Positions 9,684-17,808 of a stretch of 64,000 nt of DNA are shown piece after piece. The stretch comes from Streptomyces xiamenensis (GTDB taxonomy: Bacteria; Actinomycetota; Actinomycetes; Streptomycetales; Streptomycetaceae): the NCBI RefSeq assembly GCF_000993785.3, contig NZ_CP009922.3:2480001-2544000 (forward strand), in the 5' to 3' direction. Under the pieces are notes generated by a model, which was not told where the DNA came from, made no database searches, and saw only the letters and a list, made by a program, of their open reading frames with translations. The first letter of the stretch is position 1, and every line of letters begins with the position of its first letter. A program made the translations under genes and the position numbers.

Positions 9684-10133
9684 TCACGCCATGGGAGACC
9701 CGAGCAGCGGTTCCGTGCGCAGCGGGACGGCGAGCCGGTTGAGGGCGTTGATCAGGGCCACCTGGAGGACCAGGTGGCCCAGTTCCTCCTCGGCGGGGAA
9801 GCGGGCGCGCAGATCGGCCCACTGGGCGTCGCCGACGTTCTCGCAGCGGGTGACGGCCTCGGCGTAGGCCAGCGCGGCACGCTCACGCTCGTCGTACAGG
9901 GGGGACTCGTGCCAGGCGGCCAGGTGGTGCAGCCGCTGCTCGCTCTCGCCGTCCCGGCGGGCCTGGGTGGTGTGCATGTCGATGCAGAACAGGCAGCCGT
10001 TGAGCTGCGAGACACGGATCTTGACCAGTTCGCAGAGCGCGTTGTCGAGCGGGCTGTCGTGCACCGCGCGCTGGCTGCGGATGAGCGCTTGGTAGGACGC
10101 CGGGGCGGCCTCGGCGATGTTCAGACGGGACAT
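9684..10133 (-). CDS. Carboxymuconolactone decarboxylase / AhpD-like protein (ECF41 target)
   Basis: A 149-aa protein of the CMD/AhpD fold. It has the redox-type CLFC motif in LNGCLFCIDMHTTQAR and the downstream AYAEAVTRCENVG region, as in alkylhydroperoxidase-like proteins of ECF41 loci. The exact substrate is unknown; it probably acts in peroxide or organic-compound detoxification. It is translated from MSRLNIAEAAP. It lies directly downstream of an ECF41 sigma factor and has its own ECF41-type promoter 40-70 nt upstream, so it is the likely main target of that sigma factor. Confidence 0.9.
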   Translation of the reverse strand: MSRLNIAEAAPASYQALIRSQRAVHDSPLDNALCELVKIRVSQLNGCLFCIDMHTTQARRDGESEQRLHHLAAWHESPLYDERERAALAYAEAVTRCENVGDAQWADLRARFPAEEELGHLVLQVALINALNRLAVPLRTEPLLGSPMA

Positions 10134-10176
10134 GGGTCGCTGCTCCCTCGCTGGTGGGTGGTGCTGTCGGCAGGGA

Positions 10177-10203
10177 GACGGGGCGGGTCCCGCGGATGTG
10201 ACA
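10177..10203 (-). promoter_or_regulatory. ECF41-type promoter (TGTCACA-N16-CGTC)
   Basis: Read on the minus strand, TGTCACA (10203-10197) is followed after 16 nt by CGTC (10180-10177). This matches the ECF41 target promoter consensus described for COE genes. It lies between the stop of the ECF41 sigma gene and the start of the CMD/AhpD gene it should drive. Confidence 0.82.
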
Positions 10204-10213
10204 GTGACGGCGG

Positions 10214-11095
10214 TCACAGTCCGGGCGGCAGGTGGCGGAGCTTGTCCGGGTTGAGGAGCCGGTGCAGGACGGTGATGCGGCCGTCCTCGACGCTCAGGGT
10301 GTCCACGCAGAGGGGACGCCCGGCGTGGACGACGAGCAGGGCGGGTTCGCCGCCCGCCTCGATGGGGCGGAAGGCGCGCGTTGCGCCGCCGAACCGGCGG
10401 CGCGCGACGCGCAGCAGCACCTCGGCGATCCGGGCGCCGCCGGTGATGGGTTTGCGGGCGGCGCGCACCTGGCCGCCGCCGTCGGTGAGGTAGACGGCGT
10501 CGGGGTGCAGCAGCCGCACGAGGGCGGGCAGGTCCCCGTTCTCGTAGGCGGACCGGAACGCGGCCAGGACGCGGGCGTGTTCGGCGCGGTCGGCCGTGAC
10601 CTGCCGCTCGCGGGCGGCGGCGATCCGGCGCCGGGCGCGGGAGGCGTGCTGCCGGGCGGCGGCGGGGGTGCCGCCCAGGACGGGGGCGATCTCGGCGAAG
10701 GCGAGCCCGAAGGCGTCGTGCAGGACCAGGGCCACCCGCTCGGAGGGGGTCAGCTCCTCCATGACGAGGAGCACGGCGGTGGACACCAGCTCGTCCAGCA
10801 GCACCGGTTCGGCGGCGTCGGGGCCGGTGAGCAGCGGCTCGGGCAGCCACGGGCCGACATAGGTCTCGCGGCGGGCGCGGGCCGAACGCAGTTCGTCGTA
10901 GGACCGCCGGGCGGCCACGGTCACCAGCCACGCGCGCAGGTCCCGCACCTGCGACAGATCGGCGCGGTGGGCGCGCAGCCAGACCTCCTGGACGATGTCC
11001 TCGGCGTCCGCGACGCTTCCCAGGATCCGGTAGGCGGCCCCGAACACCGCCGCCCGGTGCTCGGCCCACACGGCGCTGTCCAGGAGGCTCGGCAT
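10214..11095 (-). CDS. ECF41-family RNA polymerase sigma factor with SnoaL-like C-terminal domain (SigJ-type)
   Basis: A 293-aa extracytoplasmic-function sigma factor. Region 2 (YRILGSVADAEDIVQEVWLR) and region 4 (LTPSERVALVLHDAFGLAF) occupy the first about 170 residues. A SnoaL-like extension follows, with the DGGG motif and the terminal NPDKL motif that define ECF41. In this family the extension, not an anti-sigma factor, controls activity. The next gene is a CMD-type COE protein with a matching promoter, the standard ECF41 pairing. No matching promoter was seen upstream of the sigma gene itself. Confidence 0.93.
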   Translation of the reverse strand: MPSLLDSAVWAEHRAAVFGAAYRILGSVADAEDIVQEVWLRAHRADLSQVRDLRAWLVTVAARRSYDELRSARARRETYVGPWLPEPLLTGPDAAEPVLLDELVSTAVLLVMEELTPSERVALVLHDAFGLAFAEIAPVLGGTPAAARQHASRARRRIAAARERQVTADRAEHARVLAAFRSAYENGDLPALVRLLHPDAVYLTDGGGQVRAARKPITGGARIAEVLLRVARRRFGGATRAFRPIEAGGEPALLVVHAGRPLCVDTLSVEDGRITVLHRLLNPDKLRHLPPGL

Positions 11096-11192
11096 CGCCC
11101 CACGGTAGCGTCACGGCGCTTTCGGGGCGGCGGGTTCCGGGGGGCCGGCGCCGACCGCCCGGCCGGTCCCCGCGCCATGGGAGCCTGTTCCT

Positions 11193-12236
11193 GTGATGGA
11201 GGAGAAGGTACGGCGATGGGTGCGGGCCGACTTCGGGGTGGGCCTTGTCTCCTTGGAGGATGTGGCGGGCGGCGCCGATGAGAACGCCCGGCTGTGGCGC
11301 GGGCGTACGCAGGAGGGCGCGGCGTACGCGGTCAAGCTGAGCGGAGGTGGTTCCGCCGCGGGGCCGCGAGTGGCCGGGCTGCTGGCGGCGGAGGAGGTGC
11401 CGGGGGTACCGGGGCCGCTGCCCGCCCGGCGCGGCGGGTGGTGGAGCGTGCGCACCGGGCGCCGGCTGTCGGTGGTGCCGTGGATCGACGGCACCCCGGC
11501 GCTGGAGGGCCCGATGGGTGCCGGGCACTGGCGGGCGTTCGGCCGGCTGCTGGCGCGGGTGCACGCCGCGCCGGTGCCGCCGGGGATGCCGCCGGCGCAG
11601 AGCCACCGACCGATGGCCGACGCCGTACGGGCGCTGGAGCGCTGGCTGTTGCCCGCGTCCGGGGCCGCGCCGGCGCCGGCCGGCGATCCGCTGGTGCGGG
11701 GGCTGGCCGATGCCTGGCGGGAGGGGTCGGGTCGGCTGGCCGCGCTGGTGGCCCGGGCCGGCGCGCTGCGTCCCGCGGCCACCGACCGGGCCGCGCCGGG
11801 GGTGATCTGCCACGCCGATCCGCATCTGGGCAATGTGCTGCTCGGGGACGGTGACCGGGTGTGGCTGATCGACTGGGACGACGCGGTGTGCGCGGCGCCC
11901 GAACAGGACCTGCTGTTCGTGCTGGGCGGTGTACTGCCCTTCGCGCAGGTGACGGACGAACAGCGCACGTGGTTCTTCGAGGGGTACGGCCCGGCCGATC
12001 TCGACGCGGACCGGCTGACGTACTACCGCTGTGTGCGTGCCCTGGAGGACGTGGCGGTCCCCGCGGCCCAGGTGCTGGACCGCGAGGGGCTGCCGGAGGG
12101 CGAGCGCGCCAAGGCGCTGGAGATCGTCCGCAGCGTGCTGTCGCCCACCGGCCTGCTGGACCAGGCGCTGGCCTCCCCGGGTCAGGTGTCGTACAGGCCG
12201 TCCCAGGGTGCGGAGAATCCCAGCCGGTCGGGGTAG
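11193..12236 (+). CDS. Aminoglycoside phosphotransferase (APH) fold kinase
   Basis: A 347-aa protein of the APH/choline-kinase superfamily. It has the catalytic loop HADPHLGNVLL and the metal-binding LIDWDDA (DFG equivalent), with the Lys of YAVKLSGGG as probable ATP-site lysine. Overall arrangement resembles the small-molecule APH enzymes that phosphorylate spectinomycin/hygromycin-like drugs or sugars; the substrate cannot be told. GTG ATG start pair with no clear ribosome site, so it may be leaderless. The 3' end overlaps the convergent small gene by 55 bp. Confidence 0.85.
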   Translation: MMEEKVRRWVRADFGVGLVSLEDVAGGADENARLWRGRTQEGAAYAVKLSGGGSAAGPRVAGLLAAEEVPGVPGPLPARRGGWWSVRTGRRLSVVPWIDGTPALEGPMGAGHWRAFGRLLARVHAAPVPPGMPPAQSHRPMADAVRALERWLLPASGAAPAPAGDPLVRGLADAWREGSGRLAALVARAGALRPAATDRAAPGVICHADPHLGNVLLGDGDRVWLIDWDDAVCAAPEQDLLFVLGGVLPFAQVTDEQRTWFFEGYGPADLDADRLTYYRCVRALEDVAVPAAQVLDREGLPEGERAKALEIVRSVLSPTGLLDQALASPGQVSYRPSQGAENPSRSG

Positions 12237-12583
12237 AGCTCGGCCCATTCCCGGTCCTCCTCCACCACGAGGCCGAACAACTGCCCCTCGTGGTGGACGG
12301 AGAACGGGCCTATCGCGATGTCCGCGAACCGGCGCCCGGGCAGCGCCGCCAGCCAGTCGCCGAGCCGGGTCAGCCCGTCGGCCGCGGTGCACGTGGCCTC
12401 GATCCGGGAGGAACGGTGCCGGCCGGCCCCGTCGAACAGGTGGAGCACGGCGTACCAGCGCCTCTCCTGCTCGTCGAGGGTCGCGGTGACGGAGGCGAAG
12501 AACTGTCCGTGCTGGTAGTGGCCGATGGTGTCGGTGCGGTGGCCTGGCTCGTGCTGGATGGGGATGACCGCGGGGATCGTCAT
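12182..12583 (-). CDS. Conserved hypothetical protein
   Basis: A 133-aa soluble acidic protein without membrane segments or recognised motifs. Features include an ASVTATLDEQERRWYAVLHLFD strand-rich region and a tryptophan-rich C-terminus (EWAELYPDRLGFSAPWDGL). Codon use fits the neighbours, and the ATG gives a plausible small globular protein. It converges on and overlaps the APH gene, and it lies 11 nt downstream-facing from the phosphodiesterase gene, so the latter may be co-oriented but not co-transcribed. Function unknown. Confidence 0.7.
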   Translation of the reverse strand: MTIPAVIPIQHEPGHRTDTIGHYQHGQFFASVTATLDEQERRWYAVLHLFDGAGRHRSSRIEATCTAADGLTRLGDWLAALPGRRFADIAIGPFSVHHEGQLFGLVVEEDREWAELYPDRLGFSAPWDGLYDT

Positions 12584-12594
12584 GCGTCCCGAAG

Positions 12595-13464
12595 TTAGCG
12601 GCCGCCACTGACAGCGTCATGGGTGCGCAGGAAGGCCGCGAGCCCTGGCAGGTCATCGGTGTTGATCCAGTCGGCACCGGCGGCCAGGAGTTCACCCCAC
12701 ACCGCGTCCCTGGCCGGGCCGGGCGCGTCCGGGGTGGCCCAGAACCGGACGGTCTGCCCGGCCGCGTGCGCGCGGGCCGTGAGGTCGTGCAGCGCGGCGC
12801 GTTCGGCGGCCGGGATCGGTCCGGTGCCCTGCCAGCGGAAGAAGGTGTTCCAGTTGCCGCTGATGAGCGGCATGAAGGAGGCCGGCGCCGGGCCGCCCAG
12901 GTCCTCGGTCCTGCCGTCGTAGAAGGCCCACCGGACGGCTTCGGCCTCCATCGGGGCGCGCGCCGCCCGGTCCCCGGAGACGACGGCGGTGACCGCCCCG
13001 CGCCGTACCCGCCCGGCGGCGGTGGCCGAGCCGAGGATCGACCGGTACGGGCGCAGCGCCCGGGACAGCGCGCGGTAGGTGGGCTCGCCCGCCGTCTTGA
13101 GATCGATGAGGAGTTGCAGGGACTGCCGGGGCGCGGAGCGGTACACCGAGCCGCCGTTGGCGCGGATGCGGGCGGCGAGCGGATCGAGGTAGAGGGACTG
13201 GAGGGTGCGTGCCGGATCGAGGTCGCTCTCGTCGTGGGCGACCAGGAGCTGACCGCCCATCAGCCAGATGTCGGCCTCGACACTGGCGAAGCCGTGGTCG
13301 AGGGCGTCGTGGAGCGGGCGGGGGTGCTCGTAGTCGTTGTGCGCGTGGGCGCGGCGCGCGAAGGGGGGTTCGGCGGGCGGGGTGGGGCGGGCACCGATGA
13401 GGGCGGGGACGGCGAGCGCGCCGGCGGTGGCGGTGAGGGCGAGCCGCCTGCTGGGATGGGCCAC
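12595..13464 (-). CDS. Exported GDPD/PI-PLC-like phosphodiesterase
   Basis: A 289-aa secreted protein of the PLC-like TIM-barrel phosphodiesterase family. The N-terminus has a twin-arginine-type leader (SRRLAL followed by an Ala-rich core). Active-site-like segments are HAHNDYEH, EADIWL and LLVAHDE, and NTDDLPGL near the end fits the family. The likely activity is cleavage of a glycerophosphodiester or phosphoinositide outside the cell. GTG start with GGAGG 5 nt upstream. Upstream the frame is open but unsupported. Confidence 0.85.
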   Translation of the reverse strand: MAHPSRRLALTATAGALAVPALIGARPTPPAEPPFARRAHAHNDYEHPRPLHDALDHGFASVEADIWLMGGQLLVAHDESDLDPARTLQSLYLDPLAARIRANGGSVYRSAPRQSLQLLIDLKTAGEPTYRALSRALRPYRSILGSATAAGRVRRGAVTAVVSGDRAARAPMEAEAVRWAFYDGRTEDLGGPAPASFMPLISGNWNTFFRWQGTGPIPAAERAALHDLTARAHAAGQTVRFWATPDAPGPARDAVWGELLAAGADWINTDDLPGLAAFLRTHDAVSGGR

Positions 13465-13522
13465 GGTTCCTCCAGGACGCGGGGGGTACGGCCTGGCTGA
13501 GTATCGTGCGGAGGAGGCAGTG

Positions 13523-14188
13523 GTGACAGGGTCCGAGGCGGAGTTCGACGAGCCTTCCCCGGTTGTTTCCCGGCTGTGGTACGTGGCGTACGGCTCCAAT
13601 ACGCACCGGGCGCGGCTGGACGCGTATCTGCGGGGCGGGCGCTCGGCGGACGGGGGCGACCGTACGTACCCGGGCTGCCGGGATCCGCGCCCGCCGGAGC
13701 GCACCGTGGGCGTCATGCTGCCGGGGGCGCTGTACTTCGCCACGCGGTCACCGGTGTGGGGCGGCGGCCGGGCCTTCTACGATCCGGCGGTGGCGGGGGA
13801 GATCCCGGCGCGGGCCTATCTGCTGACGGCGGGCCAGTTCTCGGACATCGCGCATCAGGAGATGTTCCGGGCGCCGGGGACGGAGCTGGACCTGCGCCGG
13901 GTGCTGCGGCACGGCCGGGACCGGCTCGGTCCGGGACGGTACGAGACGCTGGTGCGGGCCGGGACGCTGGACGGGCTGCCGCTGCTGACGTTCACGGCGC
14001 CGTGGGGGCTGCACGAGGTGCCGCCGGTGGCGCCGACGGGGCCGTATCTGCGGCAGCTGGGCTCGGGCATCGCCGAGGCGCACGGCTGGCCGGTGGCGCG
14101 TGTCGCGCGCTTTCTGGCGTCCTGCCCGGGGGCGGCCGGGCACTGGTCCGCGCCGGCGGTGGAGGCGGTGCTGCCGGGCGGTCAGTGA
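13523..14188 (+). CDS. Gamma-glutamylcyclotransferase-like fold protein
   Basis: About 221 aa. The sequence WYVAYGSNTHRARL near residue 20 matches the YGSN substrate-binding motif of the GGCT/AIG2-like fold, and a Pro-rich APWGLHEVPPVAPTG stretch lies late in the protein. Homologues in Streptomyces are often misnamed 'histone deacetylase'. I see no deacetylase motifs. Role unknown. GTG start with GGAGG 5 nt upstream; a GTG one codon earlier is possible. The 3' end overlaps the convergent protease gene by 7 bp. Confidence 0.75.
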   Translation: MTGSEAEFDEPSPVVSRLWYVAYGSNTHRARLDAYLRGGRSADGGDRTYPGCRDPRPPERTVGVMLPGALYFATRSPVWGGGRAFYDPAVAGEIPARAYLLTAGQFSDIAHQEMFRAPGTELDLRRVLRHGRDRLGPGRYETLVRAGTLDGLPLLTFTAPWGLHEVPPVAPTGPYLRQLGSGIAEAHGWPVARVARFLASCPGAAGHWSAPAVEAVLPGGQ

Positions 14189-15351
14189 CCGGTGCCGGCG
14201 CTCTGGGACGCCTCCTTGGCCTGCGGTCTGATCTGGTCGGCGGTCAGCGCGTAGCCGGTGTCGGCATCGGTGGAGGAGCGGGCGAAGACCATGCCGTAGA
14301 CCTTGCCGTCCGAGGTGAGGAGCGGGCCGCCGGAGTTCCCGGGGCGGACGTTGGCCCGCAACGTGTAGACGTCGCGGGTGACGACGTTGGTGCCGTAGAT
14401 GTCCTGGCCGCGGGCATCGGTGCGGCCGGCGACGGTGGCGCCCCGGAGGTCCAGGCCCTGGTTCTCGGGGTAGCCGGCCACCACCGCCTTGTCGCCGCGT
14501 TTGGCCTCCCCGGCGAAGTCGAGGGCGGGGGCGGTGAGTCCGGTCACCTGGAGGACTGCGACGTCGGTCTCGGGGTCGAAGAGGACCACATCGGCGCCCT
14601 GGGCGGCGCCCGAGCCGCCGACCTGCACGGTCTGGGTGATGGCGCCCTCCACGACATGGGCGTTGGTCATCACCAGTCCGTCGTCGAAGACGAAGCCGCT
14701 GCCCTCCTGGATCTGGTCCCCCGAGGTGGCGACGATCTTGACCGTGCTGTCCTCGGCGGCCTGCTGGGCGGCGGCGGGGACCTCGTCGGCCGTCGGCACG
14801 GTGGAGGTGTCGAGGGCGGACGCGTCGCGTTCGAAGGGGTTGAAGACCCGGGGGAAGCCGGCTTCGCTGAGCGCGCCGGCGGCCCGGCTGAACCAGGTCG
14901 GCGCCTGGGCCGGCATCCGGTCCTGCACACCGGTGAGCACCCGGGACTCCCGGATCGCCTGGTTGAGCCCGGGGTAGGGGGAGCTGATCAGCGCGCTGGC
15001 GGCGATCCAGGCCACCAGCAGGACGGCGGTGGCGTTGAGCACGGCGCCGCCCGCTCCGTCGGCCCAGCGCACCGGGGTCCAGGTGAGGCCGTCGCGCAGC
15101 CGCACGGCGAGCGCCCCGGCCAGGGCCTGGCCGATGGCGGCGGGCACCAGTACCAGGAGCAGGGCGGTGAGGGTGACGGTGAGGGTGCCCGGCGCCATGT
15201 GTTCCACGGCCAGCGGCAGCAGCCACACCCCGATCGCCGCGCCCCCGACGAACCCGGCGAGGGTGATCAGGGCGGCGACCAGGCCCAGCCGGTACCCCGA
15301 TATGGCGAAGGCGATCGCGGCGATCACAAGGATGACGTCGAGCAGATTCAC
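14182..15351 (-). CDS. MarP-family membrane-anchored trypsin-like serine protease
   Basis: A 389-aa protein with an N-terminal CvpA/colicin-V-type domain of four membrane helices (about residues 1-125) and an extracytoplasmic chymotrypsin-like protease. The triad is His232 (TNAHVV), Asp263 (DPETDVAVL) and Ser340 (RPGNSGGPL). This is the layout of M. tuberculosis MarP, needed for acid and oxidative stress resistance. The GTG start (VNLLDVILV) has GAGAGGGG just upstream; an ATG six codons earlier is the alternative. It is monocistronic, convergent with the preceding gene. Confidence 0.93.
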   Translation of the reverse strand: MNLLDVILVIAAIAFAISGYRLGLVAALITLAGFVGGAAIGVWLLPLAVEHMAPGTLTVTLTALLLVLVPAAIGQALAGALAVRLRDGLTWTPVRWADGAGGAVLNATAVLLVAWIAASALISSPYPGLNQAIRESRVLTGVQDRMPAQAPTWFSRAAGALSEAGFPRVFNPFERDASALDTSTVPTADEVPAAAQQAAEDSTVKIVATSGDQIQEGSGFVFDDGLVMTNAHVVEGAITQTVQVGGSGAAQGADVVLFDPETDVAVLQVTGLTAPALDFAGEAKRGDKAVVAGYPENQGLDLRGATVAGRTDARGQDIYGTNVVTRDVYTLRANVRPGNSGGPLLTSDGKVYGMVFARSSTDADTGYALTADQIRPQAKEASQSAGTGH

Positions 15352-15453
15352 CGGGGCCCCTCTCGTCATGATGGGAAACGTGGGTGAATGCCCTGCTGGT
15401 TCCCGATGTCTTCCTTGTGACCGTGTGTCCGCGCGGGCGGTGCGCGGCGCGCG

Positions 15454-15867
15454 TCAGCCGAAGAGCGGCCCGGTGAAGGTGAGGCCCACCTTGTGGCCGG
15501 CGATGGCGAACAGGCCCAGCAGCGCCAGGGCGGCGCCGGCCAGCGAGATGTCCTTGAGGAACTGCGTCATCTCGTTCTGCCGGGTGCCGGGGTCGCTCTC
15601 CTTCCAGAAGGCGTGCATGAGGAACGCCGTGGGGACCAGGAAGACGACCAGCAGGAGCGCGCCCAGGTCGGCCCAGATGCCGAAGGCGACGCTCAGCGCG
15701 CCGAGCAGCATGAGGATGCCGGAGCCGCGTACGAGGTTCTCACCCGAGGGCAGGCCCTTGGATTCGACGTAACCCGCCATCGCTCTGCTCTGCGACAGGT
15801 GGTTGAAAGCGGATCCGAGGAACAGCAGCGCGAAAAGAATCCGGCCGATCAGTACGAGAATATCCAT
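15454..15867 (-). CDS. DoxX family membrane protein
   Basis: A 137-aa protein with four membrane helices, starting MDILVLIGRILFALLFLGSAF. This matches DoxX, with the usual polar residues in the first helix. In mycobacteria a DoxX protein forms a membrane oxidoreductase complex with SodA and SseA, but no partners are present here. ATG with GGAGG 9 nt upstream. The leader region upstream (up to the sigma gene) is shared with the divergent SigB-type gene. Confidence 0.88.
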   Translation of the reverse strand: MDILVLIGRILFALLFLGSAFNHLSQSRAMAGYVESKGLPSGENLVRGSGILMLLGALSVAFGIWADLGALLLVVFLVPTAFLMHAFWKESDPGTRQNEMTQFLKDISLAGAALALLGLFAIAGHKVGLTFTGPLFG

Positions 15868-16010
15868 GCCGAAAACCTCCAGAAAAGCGGAGGAGGAACG
15901 AGCGGGGATCGGGGATGGAGCCGGGCAGCAACCACCGTATAGCGGCCCGCCGCTCTCCGCACCTTCAGCGGAAATCTTCCCCATTCTTCCGGGACTTTGT
16001 GGGGGGTGGC

Positions 16011-16035
16011 GTTTATGCCCGCACCGGTAGGGCAT
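16011..16035 (+). promoter_or_regulatory. Candidate SigB-type promoter upstream of the sigma gene
   Basis: GTTTAT and GGGCAT are spaced as GTTT-N15-GGGCAT, close to the Streptomyces SigB-group consensus GNNTN14-16GGGTAY. It lies 115 nt upstream of a SigB-family gene, which would suggest autoregulation. One mismatch in the -10. Confidence 0.4.
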
Positions 16036-16150
16036 GGGCAGAAAGTGCCGTGGATGCAGGGGGGATCCCCGGGGGAATGGCTCCGCCGCAGTATCTTGCG
16101 GAAACAACAGAGAGTAGCCGGCTGACTGCCCTCGACCTCAGGGAGGTGCC

Positions 16151-16990
16151 ATGAGCACGTCCGCACGGAGTACCCCGCACACCGCTGCCGCCCCCCGGCG
16201 GCGGCGTGGACGCCATCCGCACGACGACGCCCCCGACACCGCTCGCCAATTCGACCGCATCGCCGCCCTGCCCGACTGCCCCGAGCGGGAGGAGCTGTGC
16301 CAGGAGGTGATCTGCGCCTGGATGCCGATGGCGGGACGGCTGGCCCGCAACTTCCGCGACCGGGGCGAGGCCCTGGAGGACCTGGAGCAGGTGGCGGCCC
16401 TCGGCCTGGTCAAGGCGGTGCACCGCTACGATCCGGGGCGCGGCAGCGCCTTCGAGAGCTTCGCGGTGCCCACGATCGTCGGCGAGGTGAAACGCCACTT
16501 CCGCGACCACCTGTGGGGTGTGCACGTGCCGCGCCGCACCCAGGAACTCCGCAATCAGGTGCGGGCCGCCAGCCGCCAGCTGGAATGCCGCCCCGATGAC
16601 CGGCGGCCCACCGTGGCGGAACTCGCCGAGTTCAGCGGGCTGAGCCCCGAGGAGGTCATGACCGGCCTTGAGGCGCTGGAGAGTTACAGTCCGCTGTCCC
16701 TCGACGCGGAACTCCCGGGCACGGATGACGGCTACTCCCTCAAGGACACGCTGGGGGTACCTGATCCCGGATATGACCAGGTGGTCTTCCGGGAAGCGGT
16801 CAAACCGAAACTCCGCTGTCTTCCCGAGCGGGACCAGCACATTCTGTATCTCCGTTTTTTCGACGAGTTGACACAGAGCAAGATTGCCGACCGGATGGGT
16901 ATTTCCCAGATGCATGTCTCCCGGCTGCTGACCCGCATCTGTGAGCGCCTCCAGGAGGAGATCGAGGAGGACCGCGAGGAGCGGGAATGA
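16151..16990 (+). CDS. SigB/SigF/SigG-family RNA polymerase sigma factor
   Basis: A 279-aa group 3 sigma factor controlling stress or developmental genes. Region 2 (DLEQVAALGLVKAVHRYDP, then GSAFESFAVPTIVGEVKRHF), region 3 (RPTVAELAEFSGLSPEEV) and region 4 (LPERDQHILYLRFFDELTQS with the MGISQMHVSRLL helix-turn-helix) are complete. Streptomyces carries about nine such paralogues, usually controlled by anti-sigma factors; none is adjacent here. GGGAGG stands 5 nt before the ATG. The N-terminus is Arg-rich and probably disordered. Confidence 0.95.
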   Translation: MSTSARSTPHTAAAPRRRRGRHPHDDAPDTARQFDRIAALPDCPEREELCQEVICAWMPMAGRLARNFRDRGEALEDLEQVAALGLVKAVHRYDPGRGSAFESFAVPTIVGEVKRHFRDHLWGVHVPRRTQELRNQVRAASRQLECRPDDRRPTVAELAEFSGLSPEEVMTGLEALESYSPLSLDAELPGTDDGYSLKDTLGVPDPGYDQVVFREAVKPKLRCLPERDQHILYLRFFDELTQSKIADRMGISQMHVSRLLTRICERLQEEIEEDREERE

Positions 16991-17064
16991 CACCCGGTTC
17001 TGCCCGTCGACCGGGCGGGGCGGTGTGCCGGGCGGCGCATCGGCTGGAGCCCGGCAGCGCGCGC

Positions 17065-17808
17065 TCAGGCGTCCCTGCGGCCCAGAGCCGTATCGGCCGC
17101 CAGCAGGAGCAGCACGGTGTACCCGCCGACCAGGGCCAGGGACGGCCAGGCCGCCAGGGACCCCACCGCCTCAGCCGTGGCGTCGGAGGTCTGGGTCAGC
17201 TTCTCCAGCGCCGCCGTGGGCGATATGCCCGCCACCCAGCGCTGCGCGTCGCCGAACAGCGGACCGAACAGCGAGGGCAGCAGCAGCACCCCGAGCACGG
17301 TGGTCACCGCCCCCGCCGAGTGCCGTACCAGGGTGCCCACCGCGAGACCGAGCAGCCCGGCGACCGAGAAGGCACCCGCCACCCCCAACAGTGCTGGCAT
17401 CGGGTCGCCGTGCGCGTACCCGTCGCCCAGCAGCGCGCCGCCCACCAGATAGGCGCAGCTGACGGACGGCAGTGCCAGCAGATACAGACCGCCCGCCACC
17501 AGCACGGCCTTCGCCCCGAGCACCGTGCGCCGCCGCGGTGTCGCTGCGAAGGTGGTGCGGATCGTGCCGCTGCTGTACTCGCCGCTCATGACCAGCGCGC
17601 CGACCACTGCCGCCAGCATCATCGCCGGGACCGAGAGCGTCAGCGCGCCGCCCAGCACCGTGTCGTCCGGCTGAAGACTCTCCGTGGCCGCGACGAACAC
17701 CGCGCCGGGGACCGGCAGCACCGCCATCACCACGGCGGTCCACACCGTGGAGCGGACGCTGCGGAACTTGATCCACTCGTGGGCCAGCGCTGCCCGCATC
17801 CCCCTCAC
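17065..17808 (-). CDS. ABC transporter permease (ABC-2 type)
   Basis: A 247-aa membrane subunit with six hydrophobic helices and the EYSSGTIRTTFAATPRRRTV cytoplasmic stretch common to ABC-2 permeases paired with NatA-like ATPases in Streptomyces. The GTG start overlaps the ATPase stop (GTGA), so the two are translationally coupled. Substrate unknown, probably export of a lipid or antibiotic-like compound. It is the last gene of the ABC/two-component group. Confidence 0.9.
   Translation of the reverse strand: MRGMRAALAHEWIKFRSVRSTVWTAVVMAVLPVPGAVFVAATESLQPDDTVLGGALTLSVPAMMLAAVVGALVMSGEYSSGTIRTTFAATPRRRTVLGAKAVLVAGGLYLLALPSVSCAYLVGGALLGDGYAHGDPMPALLGVAGAFSVAGLLGLAVGTLVRHSAGAVTTVLGVLLLPSLFGPLFGDAQRWVAGISPTAALEKLTQTSDATAEAVGSLAAWPSLALVGGYTVLLLLAADTALGRRDA

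Noticed and set aside
9684..12695. 1003-codon leftward frame spanning the sigma and kinase genes
   Set aside because: Only the C-terminal 149 codons (CMD/AhpD gene) are real. The rest opposes well-supported genes and has no motifs.
13576..15387. 603-codon rightward frame over the GGCT-like and MarP genes
   Set aside because: Shadow frame with Gly/Arg/Val-rich composition; the MarP gene on the opposite strand has an intact catalytic triad.
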